From NCBI GenBank assembly GCA_029987245.1, contig DALTWG010000020.1, positions 1 through 26,535 of the forward strand: a stretch of DNA of 26,535 nt, written 5' to 3'. Both the position numbers and the translations under genes were made by a program. The notes below the pieces were generated by a model. The model was not told the DNA's origin and did no database searches. It worked only from the letters and a program-made list of their open reading frames with translations. This DNA comes from Methanocorpusculum sp. GTDB lineage: Archaea > Halobacteriota > Methanomicrobia > Methanomicrobiales > Methanocorpusculaceae. Positions 14,723 to 22,473 of this stretch are shown here, piece by piece. Numbering within the stretch: the first letter of the stretch is position 1; every line of letters starts with the position of its first letter.

Positions 14723-15634
14723 TTTCCTTCCCGGCATATAACTCAGTATATCCCACGCAAGCGACTCCGCCTTATGCTCATTAGTCATCATCGTATCAAG
14801 CCTGTTTGCTCCCGGGACCTCGATGGTGTCGGCAATATCCTGAATGAACATATCAACCACATCCTTATAGAGCTGCCAGGTGCCAAACGACGTAGACTCA
14901 TACCCCCATGCCTTCATAAGAGCACCCGCCGGACCGCTCACCGGACGCGAGCCGATAAAAGGACTCACCGCAACACAGAATTTGTCTGCAAGCGCCTCGC
15001 GGATGCCGGCGCATTCAAGAATCGGACTGATGCTCGTCACCGGATTTGAGGGGCCGATAATTACTCCGTCCGCCTCTTTAATTGCAGCAACCGCCTCCGG
15101 CGTTGCGCAAAGCGGACTGCCGTCAGCGGTTTTTCTCACAAGCCCCTTGATTGGCACATTGCCGCGCCTGCCGACCCAGTACTCCTGATAATGCATGAGA
15201 GAATCATCCTCACAGACGACATACGATGTCACCTGCTGGTTGCTCATCGGAAGAATCGATGCACGGATGCCAAGGTGCTCTGTAATATGGCGCGTTGCCC
15301 CGGTAAGCGTCTTTCCCTCGTTCATTAAAACCGTGCGCACCGTATTTACCGCGCGGTCCCGCTCGCCAAGCGGCAGCCGCTCTTCGTAGCCGAGTTTTTT
15401 CATCGCATTGTAGATGTCAAGGGAATCACCCCTGATGCCCCACCAGGTATCTGTGTTTAGCAGACCGGCAAAAAGATACGTAACCGTGTCTACATCGGGG
15501 GAAATATACAGGCCCGACTGGCGCATGTCCTCGCCTGTGTTGACAATAACGTTAATTTCTTCATCACGCAGAATCTGGCGCAGACCCCGGATGAGTTTCG
15601 GAGTCCCGGTACCGCCGGAAAGTACTGTAATCAT
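14720..15634 (-). CDS. cofD: 2-phospho-L-lactate transferase, coenzyme F420 biosynthesis
   Basis: CofD moves the lactyl phosphate group from lactyl-2-diphospho-5'-guanosine to Fo (7,8-didemethyl-8-hydroxy-5-deazariboflavin), giving F420-0, the deazaflavin electron carrier of methanogenesis. Family marks are the N-terminal MITVLSGGTGTPKLIRGL nucleotide loop, VNTGEDMRQSGLYISPDVDTVTYL (32-55), GWWGIRGDS-type region near TDTWWGIRGDS (62-72), LPLGERDRA, TLTGATRHITEHLG (112-125), and GPSNPVTSISPIL near 195-207. The length of 304 residues is normal. A TATA-like AATATTTTCC about 25 bases before the ATG suggests a leaderless transcript. No other F420 gene is nearby. Confidence 0.95.
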   Translation of the reverse strand: MITVLSGGTGTPKLIRGLRQILRDEEINVIVNTGEDMRQSGLYISPDVDTVTYLFAGLLNTDTWWGIRGDSLDIYNAMKKLGYEERLPLGERDRAVNTVRTVLMNEGKTLTGATRHITEHLGIRASILPMSNQQVTSYVVCEDDSLMHYQEYWVGRRGNVPIKGLVRKTADGSPLCATPEAVAAIKEADGVIIGPSNPVTSISPILECAGIREALADKFCVAVSPFIGSRPVSGPAGALMKAWGYESTSFGTWQLYKDVVDMFIQDIADTIEVPGANRLDTMMTNEHKAESLAWDILSYMPGRK

Positions 15635-15696
15635 ACCATAGAATTTGGCGCGGAAAATATTAGTGTGTATCTACTGATACAAAGCAGACGGAAAAA

Positions 15697-15927
15697 TTAT
15701 TGATTCTTCTTTCGCAGTTTTTCATGGAGCGCTGCAATACGTATCTTTGCCGCGCGCGTCTCTTCTTCGTTTATCGAAAAAGAAAGCGTCAGAATATCCC
15801 CGGTTTTGACGCCTGCGGGAAGCTCTGCTAAAGGAAACGTGCCAAGCGGTTCTTCGCCGTCTTCCTTTCGCAAAAGGAGGGAAGCCTTTCCCGCTTCAAT
15901 TTCATCCACCGTTGCAAGCAGCGTCAT
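15697..15927 (-). CDS. DUF3006 small protein
   Basis: A 76-residue protein of the DUF3006 type (VDEIEAGKASLLLRKEDGEE, then a PAGVKTGDILTLSF segment and a charged C-terminal helix). Members are small beta-rich proteins usually coded beside a ComEC-like metallo-beta-lactamase. The ATG overlaps the stop codon of the upstream metallo-beta-lactamase gene by 4 bases (ATGA), so the two are translationally coupled. The function is unknown. Confidence 0.82.
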   Translation of the reverse strand: MTLLATVDEIEAGKASLLLRKEDGEEPLGTFPLAELPAGVKTGDILTLSFSINEEETRAAKIRIAALHEKLRKKNQ

Positions 15928-16958
15928 GCACTGACCTTTTTCCCGTCGCCGGTTACAAATTCGCGCGCAGCGTCATTTGAAAGACCGTTTTCGGTCTGCA
16001 CCGAATAAGATTTACCGTCGGTGCTGACAACAATCGTCCCGTCGATATCCGTGCGGTACAATATATTCGAGTATTTAATCAGCCGCTTTAACGCATCCTT
16101 GTGCGGATGCCCGTATTCATTGCCGCCGCCGACACTCATTACGTATGTTCCCGGATTTACCTTTTTCAGGAATGCATCAGACGACGAGGAGTAACTTCCG
16201 TGGTGACCGACTTTGAGCACATCAGCCGAAATATCCGCACCCGTAGACAGGATGTAATCTTCCGTTGCTGTAGTTGCATCGCCCGTCAGGACATAGGATA
16301 CATCGCCGTACGTGATTTTTAAGACAATCGAGTTCTCGTTCACATCAGAGGTCAGGTCCTTGTCCGGCGACAAAACGTTGATGGTAACCCCGTCCCAGGG
16401 TGAATCAATCGTCTTTCCGGCATAGACTACTTTGTATGCAATATTGTTGTCATCGATATACTGCATTAATTTTTCATAGGTGGCAGACGTATGCTCAAAT
16501 CCGTTGTCATAGAATGTGCCGACCTTGTATTCGGACAACACCGTCTTTGCAGAGCCGATATGGTCATAATCCTGATGCGTAACCAGCAGAAACTCCAGTT
16601 TTTTCACGCCGAGACTGTCGAGATAGCCGGTAATTGCCGCGGATGAATCAACATCATCCTTCTGCGTGGACTTGCCTGCATCGACCATGGCATATTTGCC
16701 GTCTTTGGACAGCAGTATCGCATCACCCTGACCGATATTGATGACATGCATTGAAAACGCTGATTCATCGGTAATCAGCGTTGAAGAAGGACCGGAATGT
16801 GTTGAGCCGCCGAAGCCGGGAATCGAAATGCCGAGCCCGTCAAAAAGACCGGCAGCCCCGCCGCCGCCGAAAATCGCCACTAAAATGACGACAATAATGC
16901 CGACTGCAAGAGATGTCAGCTTCTTCTGGTTTTTCTTAGAGACTTTTTTCTTCGCCAT
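15924..16958 (-). CDS. Membrane-anchored ComEC-like metallo-beta-lactamase protein
   Basis: A 344-residue protein from the ATG at 16958 (MAKKKVSKKNQKK); the longer frame to 17045 adds a leader running past the likely TATA box. A lysine-rich start and one membrane segment (about 13-30, SLAVGIIVVILVAIF) anchor the rest, probably outside the membrane. From residue 66 it is a metallo-beta-lactamase domain like the C-terminal part of ComEC: VINIGQGDAILL, THQDYDHIG (His128, Asp130, Asp132, His133), VLTGDA (Asp227), VGHHGS (His252, His253) and GHPH (284-287). ComEC-like forms are linked to nuclease or phosphodiesterase activity at the cell surface. The ComEC channel itself is absent here. It is coupled to the DUF3006 gene. 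Confidence 0.88.
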   Translation of the reverse strand: MAKKKVSKKNQKKLTSLAVGIIVVILVAIFGGGGAAGLFDGLGISIPGFGGSTHSGPSSTLITDESAFSMHVINIGQGDAILLSKDGKYAMVDAGKSTQKDDVDSSAAITGYLDSLGVKKLEFLLVTHQDYDHIGSAKTVLSEYKVGTFYDNGFEHTSATYEKLMQYIDDNNIAYKVVYAGKTIDSPWDGVTINVLSPDKDLTSDVNENSIVLKITYGDVSYVLTGDATTATEDYILSTGADISADVLKVGHHGSYSSSSDAFLKKVNPGTYVMSVGGGNEYGHPHKDALKRLIKYSNILYRTDIDGTIVVSTDGKSYSVQTENGLSNDAAREFVTGDGKKVSA

Positions 16959-16984
16959 ACTTAAGGCTACTATTTTGTTTCGGG

Positions 16985-17000
16985 AATATATAAACCTTGA
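16985..17000 (-). promoter_or_regulatory. TATA box for the metallo-beta-lactamase operon
   Basis: On the minus strand AAGGTTTATATATTCC holds a TATA element about 30-40 bases before the ATG at 16958, giving a short leader. Confidence 0.6.
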
Positions 17001-17080
17001 CAAGTATGCCGGAAGCAGCACCGGTGCAGTCTTTGGCATTATCACAACTCTTATTACATCCGGGAGACAATATGTAGGGT

Positions 17081-17110
17081 GCTAACGTATGTCATGCTAA
17101 AGTATGCCAT
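17081..17110 (+). repeat. Two tandem 15-bp direct repeats before the first ligase
   Basis: GCTAACGTATGTCAT (17081-17095) and GCTAAAGTATGCCAT (17096-17110) are adjacent and match at 13 of 15 positions. They end 18 bases before the ATG at 17129, just before the AAAGGA ribosome binding site, so they lie in or near the 5' end of the transcript. They could be an operator or an RNA-binding site. Confidence 0.6.
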
Positions 17111-17128
17111 ACAGCAAAGGACCGTACA

Positions 17129-18415
17129 ATGTTTTGGAATGAAAAACTTGAGACGCTCAAAGGTCCGGCGCTTGCCGAACTTCAGCTGAAAAAACTGAGG
17201 AAAACCCTCGTCCTGTCCCAGAACATTCCGTTCTACAAACGGATGTTCAACAACGCAGGACTCAAAGTCGATGATATAAAAACCCTTGAAGATATACGCA
17301 AAATCCCGCTTACCAACAAGCCCGACCTCCGCGAAGGATATCCGTTCGGATTTCTGGCCGTGCCGATGAATCAGGTGAACCGGATTCACACGACGTCGGG
17401 CACCACCGGCAAACCGACGGTTGCCGCTTATACGAAAAACGACCTTGAAGCATGGTCGGACATGCTTGCAAGAAACTTTACCATGGTTGGCCTCAAAGCA
17501 GGCGACATTTTCCAGAATGCGGCAAATTATTCCTTGTTTACCGGCGGACTCGGCATCCACATGGGTGCGGAAAAAATCGGCTGCGCAGTGCTTCCCTCCG
17601 GTACCGGCAACACGAAACGCCAGATAGAAATGATTCAGGATTTCGGCGTAAATGCCCTGCACTGCACACCAAGCTACGCCATGCACTTAACCGAAGTTGC
17701 AGAAGAAATGGGCGCTGATTTATCATCGCTTCGAGTCGGCTGTTTCGGCGCTGAAGCATGGTCGGAAAATATGCGTCGGGATTTGCAGAACCGTCTTGGT
17801 GTAAAAGCATACGACAGTTACGGCATGAGCGAACTCTTTGGTCCCGGAGTTGCGTTCGAATGCGAGGAGCAGAACGGTCTGCACATCTGGCATGACAATT
17901 ACCTGGTGGAAATCATCGACCCCGAGACCGGGGAAAACCTTGCGCCGGGCGAAAAAGGTGAAATGGTTGTAACGCCGCTCTGCAAAGAGGCAATGCCGCT
18001 TCTGCGCTACAGAACTCATGATATTACCATGCTGATGGATGATGAGTGTACCTGCGGCAGAGGCCAGAAGATTGCGCGCCTTACCGGCAGAAGCGATGAC
18101 ATGTTAACGATTCGGGGCATCAATGTCTTCCCGAGCCAGATTGAGCATGTGCTCAAAACCATCCCCGAAGTCGGTGACCAATACATGGTTTACATTGACA
18201 GAATCAACCACCTGGACGAAATGAGCATTGATGTGGAGATGAACAAAGCAACCTTCTCCGGTGAACTCTTCGACCTTGCGCGCCTCCAGCAAAAAATTAC
18301 CGTCGCCCTGAAAGAAAAGCTCACGGTAAGAGCAAAGGTGAACCTTGTTGAACCGGGCTCGCTTCCGCGCTTCGAAGGAAAAGCAAAGCATGTTGTCGAC
18401 AGACGTGTAATCTAA
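17129..18415 (+). CDS. Phenylacetate-CoA ligase / F390 synthetase family protein, copy 1
   Basis: An adenylate-forming enzyme of the PaaK family, which joins a carboxylate to CoA or, in coenzyme F390 synthetase, transfers AMP to F420. Motifs: the phosphate loop TTSGTTGKPTVAAYT (88-102), the YGMSE loop with GPGVAFECEEQNGLHIW behind it, RTHDIT, the hinge GRSDDMLTIRGINVFPSQ, and the C-terminal PRFEGKAKHVV carrying the catalytic Lys. The 428 residues match PaaK. A second, related copy follows after 98 bases, and then an ACT-domain gene. In methanogens such ligases feed aryl acids to indolepyruvate-type oxidoreductases for aromatic amino acids; that or F390 formation are both possible. AAAGGA before the ATG supports the start. 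Confidence 0.88.
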   Translation: MFWNEKLETLKGPALAELQLKKLRKTLVLSQNIPFYKRMFNNAGLKVDDIKTLEDIRKIPLTNKPDLREGYPFGFLAVPMNQVNRIHTTSGTTGKPTVAAYTKNDLEAWSDMLARNFTMVGLKAGDIFQNAANYSLFTGGLGIHMGAEKIGCAVLPSGTGNTKRQIEMIQDFGVNALHCTPSYAMHLTEVAEEMGADLSSLRVGCFGAEAWSENMRRDLQNRLGVKAYDSYGMSELFGPGVAFECEEQNGLHIWHDNYLVEIIDPETGENLAPGEKGEMVVTPLCKEAMPLLRYRTHDITMLMDDECTCGRGQKIARLTGRSDDMLTIRGINVFPSQIEHVLKTIPEVGDQYMVYIDRINHLDEMSIDVEMNKATFSGELFDLARLQQKITVALKEKLTVRAKVNLVEPGSLPRFEGKAKHVVDRRVI

Positions 18416-18429
18416 CACCACGCAGCCGG

Positions 18430-18506
18430 ACAATACAAACATAGAAACATACAGACATACAAACATACAAGCATAGAAAGCATACAAGTATACAGACAAT
18501 AGAAGG
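18430..18506 (+). repeat. 8-nt periodic repeat in the gap between the two ligases
   Basis: About nine imperfect units of the form RCATASAA run end to end, for example acatagaa, acatacag, acatacaa, acatacaa, gcatagaa, gcatacaa and gtatacag. The period is 8, not a multiple of 3, and the region lies entirely between the stop of copy 1 (18415) and the start of copy 2 (18514). The RNA would be A-rich with little U and little structure, flanked by AGCC (18424-18427) and GGCT near 18505, which could pair. It looks like a simple-sequence tract or an array of protein-binding sites. Confidence 0.75.
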
Positions 18507-18513
18507 CTGTCCA

Positions 18514-19812
18514 ATGAAATATTTCAATGAAAAAATCGAGACAATGTCCAAAGCGGACACCGAGGCACTCCAGTATCAGGAGTTAAAGACCTTAGTCACC
18601 AGGCTGTATAAAACGTCTCCCTTCTACTCCCGGAAAATGAAAGAGGCAGGTGTCATGCCTGCTGATATCAAATCCATCGCCGACATTTCCCGCCTGCCGT
18701 TTATGAAAAAGGCCGACCTGCGCGACAACTACCCCGACGGGCTGGTGTGCGTGCCGCGTGAAGACCTGGTACGGTTCCATGTTTCCTCCGGCACCACCGG
18801 CAAGCCTACGGTGGTCGCCTACACGCAAAACGATGTAGATATGTGGAGCGAGGCGGTTGCCCGTTCGCTTACGGCATGCGGCGTCGGTAAAAAAGACACG
18901 ATTCAGATCTGTTACGGCTATGGTCTTTTCACCGGAGGGCTGGGACTGCATTACGGCGGGGAAAAACTCGGTGCAACGGTAATTCCTGCTTCAACCGGCA
19001 ATACCGAGCGCCAGATTGAGTTAATCCAGGATTTGAAGACAACAGTCGTGGCAGGTACTCCATCGTATTTTATCCACATGATGGATGTTGCAGAGAAAAT
19101 GGGCGTGGACCTGTGCAAAGACACGCTGCTTCGCACAGCGGTGTTAGGCGCCGAGCCGTGGACCGATGATATGCGTCGGTATATCTTTGAGAAATCCGGC
19201 ATAGATGCATACAATATCTTCGGCACCTCGGAACTTTCCGGTCCGATGTTTTCCGACTGCGCCGAGCACAATGGCATGCATATCTGCTCGGATATTGCAT
19301 ACACGGAGATTATCGACCCGGAGACCGGAGAAAATCTTGCGCCGGGAGAAAAGGGCGAACTCACGATTACGGTTCTGAAAAAGGAGGCAATACCTATGGT
19401 CCGGTACCGTATCGGGGATATCACGTCCATTCTTGAAGGCGACTGCCCCTGCGGCAGAACGTCTCCGAGAATCGACCGGTTGCAGGGAAGAGTTGATGAC
19501 ATGCTCATCATTCGGGGCATCAATGTGTTCCCGTCTGCGGTTGAGCATGCTCTGCTGAGAAATCCGTTCCTGACGAGTCACTTCATCATCGAGGTTTCGC
19601 GCCGCGGTCCGCTGGATGATATGCTCGTAAAAGTGGAGCTCAAGCCCGATGCAATGACTGACAGTGTAAACGGTCTTCTGGATATGCAGCGGATTACCGA
19701 GCGCGGTCTCCGTGACGCGCTGAATGTTTCGGCAAGAGTTGAGTTGTGCACTCCGAATTCCCTTCCGCGTTTTGAGGGTAAAGCAAAGCGCGTTATTGAC
19801 AAGAGGTTATAA
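18514..19812 (+). CDS. Phenylacetate-CoA ligase / F390 synthetase family protein, copy 2
   Basis: A paralogue of the gene before it, 432 residues, clearly alignable along its whole length. It has the same motifs: VSSGTTGKPTVVAYT as phosphate loop, FGTSELSGPMFSDCAEHNGMHIC in the place of the YGMSE loop, a conserved IIDPETGENLAPGEKGE segment, the hinge GRVDDMLIIRGINVFPS, and PRFEGKAKRVIDKRL with the C-terminal Lys. The difference in the YGMSE loop (FGTSE) and surrounding residues suggests a different acyl substrate. It ends 2 bases before the ACT gene, so the two are co-translated. The 98-base gap in front with its repeats may separate expression from copy 1. Confidence 0.88.
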   Translation: MKYFNEKIETMSKADTEALQYQELKTLVTRLYKTSPFYSRKMKEAGVMPADIKSIADISRLPFMKKADLRDNYPDGLVCVPREDLVRFHVSSGTTGKPTVVAYTQNDVDMWSEAVARSLTACGVGKKDTIQICYGYGLFTGGLGLHYGGEKLGATVIPASTGNTERQIELIQDLKTTVVAGTPSYFIHMMDVAEKMGVDLCKDTLLRTAVLGAEPWTDDMRRYIFEKSGIDAYNIFGTSELSGPMFSDCAEHNGMHICSDIAYTEIIDPETGENLAPGEKGELTITVLKKEAIPMVRYRIGDITSILEGDCPCGRTSPRIDRLQGRVDDMLIIRGINVFPSAVEHALLRNPFLTSHFIIEVSRRGPLDDMLVKVELKPDAMTDSVNGLLDMQRITERGLRDALNVSARVELCTPNSLPRFEGKAKRVIDKRL

Positions 19813-19814
19813 TC

Positions 19815-20249
19815 ATGACAGAAGAGTACATTATCAAGCAGTTATCCATTTTCTGCGAGAACAAGACCGGAAAACTTGCGGCTATTGCCAAGGTTTTCCT
19901 TGATATCGGGGTTTCTGTCCAGGCATTCAATATTGCCGAGGCAAATAATTTCGGTGTTGTGCGCGTGATTGTTGACAAACCGGAAACGGCGTTTGCGGAG
20001 TTTGCAAAGCAGAATTACGCGCTGCAGTACACGGATGTTCTTGCGGTGAGAATGGAAAATGTTCCCGGGGGTCTGTTCCATGTGGTAAAACTCCTCGGCG
20101 ATTCCGGCATCAATATTGACTACGCATACACGTTCGGCAGTGCCGGTATCGATGCGTTAATCATTAAGATTGCAAATCCGCGCGATGCGGTGGAAAAGAT
20201 TCAGAAACTTGGGCTGGAATTGCTTCCGGCAAAGGATTATACAATTTGA
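19815..20249 (+). CDS. Tandem ACT-domain protein
   Basis: A 144-residue protein of two ACT domains: residues 4-68 (IKQLSIFCENKTGKLAAIAKVFLDIGVSVQAFNIAE) and 71-140 (LAVRMENVPGGLFHVVKLLGDSGINIDYAYTF). ACT domains bind small ligands, most often amino acids, at their interface; N-GxL and G-I-N-I type positions are present in both. Free-standing ACT proteins beside PaaK-type ligases are common in archaea and suggest control by an aromatic or branched amino acid. It starts 2 bases after the second ligase. Only 13 bases separate its stop from the convergent helicase gene. Confidence 0.9.
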   Translation: MTEEYIIKQLSIFCENKTGKLAAIAKVFLDIGVSVQAFNIAEANNFGVVRVIVDKPETAFAEFAKQNYALQYTDVLAVRMENVPGGLFHVVKLLGDSGINIDYAYTFGSAGIDALIIKIANPRDAVEKIQKLGLELLPAKDYTI

Positions 20250-20262
20250 ATTTCATTCCAAT

Positions 20263-22473
20263 TCATTTCTTTTCTTTTCCCTTTTTCTCTTCCTGACCGC
20301 TTTCTTCAACTAAATAGGACAGGAGCATTTTCGTCCCTTCTTTGTCCAGATACTGGTTGTTGTTTCCGCATCTTGGCGACTGAATGCAAGCGGGACATCC
20401 TGTTTTGCATTTACATTCCGAAACCATTTTTTCTGCAAGGGAAATGATTTTGGGAAAGAGTTCCGCGGCTTTTTCCGCAAGTCCTATGCCGCCTTCGACG
20501 CCGTCGTAAATGAATACGGCAGGGCTTGCGGTGTCTGCGTGCATCGGGGTTGAAACGCCTCCGATATCGGCGCGGTCGGACAAAACAAAGACCGGCATTG
20601 CGGCAATGAGCGCATGTTCGGTGCCGTGCAGGGAACCGGCGATATTTTCCGGTGTCAGCGGCGCGGTTTCATCGAATGTTATCCAGCAGGCTTTTGTTTT
20701 AAACGTGCGCGCCGGATATTCCAGTTCTTTTGTTAAAACGACCTGGTCATATTCGATTACTGAATATCCGGTGATGTGCGTGGTCACCGTTACATCGCCG
20801 AAGTGCACAAGGAGATTTTTGTGCCGGACGGTTTTTTCGCGTGTGTTGACGCTAATGTCTGTGGTGGAAAGGGGGCGCGTACGGTAGTTTTCCGTGGTTT
20901 TAACCACATGGATGAAGCAGTTTTGCGCGTCCCGGTCAATTACCCGGTATTTTTCGCCCTGATGAAGAATTACCGCTCCGGGGTAGGCTTCCCGGTAGCT
21001 TTGTCCGTCGTCCATGGTCTCTAGTGTTGTGCCGTTGAGGCGCACGGACCAGGTTTTGCCGATATTGCCGAAATAGGTCAGTGTCTGCGCCGGATTTTCA
21101 TGACCGCTGTAGACATAGCCTTTGCTTGTGCTTGCAACAAGGTGTTCGGCTTTTAGGGAGGCTATGATTTCATCTGCCGCCGGACCGAAAAATCTGCGGT
21201 CGCGTTCTGGCTTCCAGGGAATTTCAGCACAGGCGCAGATAAGATGCGAGCGCAGGATATAGGGGTTTTCAAGTCCTAAAATGGCTTCTTCAGCACCGGC
21301 GGAAAAGAATGCTTCGGGGTTGTTTACGTAAAAGCGGTCGATGGGGCTCATACCTGCAACAAAGGTGATTTCGGCATCCTGTCCTTTACGTCCGGCGCGT
21401 CCTGCCTGCTGCATAAACGAGGTCATTGAATCCGGAAAGCCGCTGATGACAACAGAATCAATTCCCCCGATGTCAATACCCACTTCCAGCGCGTTGGTGG
21501 AAAATACGCCGGAAACCGCGCCGGATTTCATGTCTGTTTCAATGCCGCGCCGCTCTGCGGGCCGGTAGCCGCCGCGGTAGGAGACAACATTTGATTTGTT
21601 TGCAGATTCCCTGCATTTCTGCGCGGTAAGTTCCGTTCCGGCGCGCGATTTGCTAAAACATATCGTTTGGCGTCCCTCTTCAATATTTTTTGCAACAAGC
21701 GATGCAGAGGATGCAATAGCGGACTTTCCCTCGTCACAGTAGATTTTGTAGGTCTTTTTTGCATGCGGCGCGCCGTCGTTGCTGATTTCTTCAAACGCAA
21801 GTCCGGTGAGTGTTTCAGCAAAATGAACGGAGTTGCCTAGCGTTGCAGAGGATAAAATAAACTGCGGATACGCGTCGTTGTATGCGCAGACACGCCTTAA
21901 GCGCCTGAGCAAAAGCGCGGTGTTTGAACCGAACACGCCGCGGTAGCGGTGGGCTTCGTCGATTACCACAAAGGAAAGATTCGTGAAAAAATCCGCCCAT
22001 TTCGAACGCCATGAAAGCATGTGGTGCAGCTCGTACATGTTTGTTAAAACAATGCGCGAGCGGTCGCGGATTTTTGCGCGCAGTTCGGTTCTGGTATCTC
22101 CGTCGTAGACTGCGGGGCGCGCGCGGGTTTTGCATGCGGCGTCAAGTTCTTCGAGGACCAAAAGCTGGTCGCGCGTCAGTGCCTTGGTCGGATAAATAAA
22201 CAGTGCGCGCGCGTCGGGGTTTTCAAGCAGCCGGGAAAAAACCGGCAGCGCATAGCAAAATGTCTTGCCCGACGCTGTGGGTGTTGTGATAATAATGTTT
22301 TTTCCGCTGCTTGCCGCATCATAGGAGGAGGCCTGATGACTGTAGAGCTGCATCCCGGTATTTTTCAGGAAATCATGTATGGTCTGCGGCATCGGAGATG
22401 CCGGTGCGGCAAAGGACGCGGGGCATGCCTCTTCGACCCTGGTGTAGGTAAGAATTTCAGCAGCCATACACAT
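20263..22473 (-). CDS. mrfA: DEAD/DEAH-box helicase with DUF1998-type C-terminal Cys cluster (MrfA-like)
   Basis: A 736-residue superfamily 2 helicase. Motifs: LYSHQ (43-47), TPTASGKT (64-71, Walker A), PTKALTRDQ (96-104), VIDEAHRY (171-178, DEAH), SSATLGN (209-215) and QQAGRAGRKGQ around residue 370 (motif VI). The C-terminal part ends with ECKCKTGCPACIQSPRCG (Cys687, 689, 693, 696, 702), the metal-binding cluster of DUF1998 helicases such as Bacillus MrfA and related to Hrq1. Bacterial MrfA is a 3'-5' helicase that works with MrfB nuclease in repair of mitomycin adducts. The upstream neighbour here is an MrfB-like nuclease whose end overlaps this start by 11-17 bases, so the pair is conserved. 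Start: MCMAAEILT at 22473 or M3 at 22467. Confidence 0.9.
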   Translation of the reverse strand: MCMAAEILTYTRVEEACPASFAAPASPMPQTIHDFLKNTGMQLYSHQASSYDAASSGKNIIITTPTASGKTFCYALPVFSRLLENPDARALFIYPTKALTRDQLLVLEELDAACKTRARPAVYDGDTRTELRAKIRDRSRIVLTNMYELHHMLSWRSKWADFFTNLSFVVIDEAHRYRGVFGSNTALLLRRLRRVCAYNDAYPQFILSSATLGNSVHFAETLTGLAFEEISNDGAPHAKKTYKIYCDEGKSAIASSASLVAKNIEEGRQTICFSKSRAGTELTAQKCRESANKSNVVSYRGGYRPAERRGIETDMKSGAVSGVFSTNALEVGIDIGGIDSVVISGFPDSMTSFMQQAGRAGRKGQDAEITFVAGMSPIDRFYVNNPEAFFSAGAEEAILGLENPYILRSHLICACAEIPWKPERDRRFFGPAADEIIASLKAEHLVASTSKGYVYSGHENPAQTLTYFGNIGKTWSVRLNGTTLETMDDGQSYREAYPGAVILHQGEKYRVIDRDAQNCFIHVVKTTENYRTRPLSTTDISVNTREKTVRHKNLLVHFGDVTVTTHITGYSVIEYDQVVLTKELEYPARTFKTKACWITFDETAPLTPENIAGSLHGTEHALIAAMPVFVLSDRADIGGVSTPMHADTASPAVFIYDGVEGGIGLAEKAAELFPKIISLAEKMVSECKCKTGCPACIQSPRCGNNNQYLDKEGTKMLLSYLVEESGQEEKKGKEKK

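Noticed and set aside
18430..18506. Possible CRISPR array
   Set aside because: Units are only 8 bases with no spacers and no cas genes are present.
18321..18560. Minus-strand frames with Cys, Val and Tyr repeats opposite the gap between the ligases
   Set aside because: They are translations of the 8-nt repeat and have no start signals.
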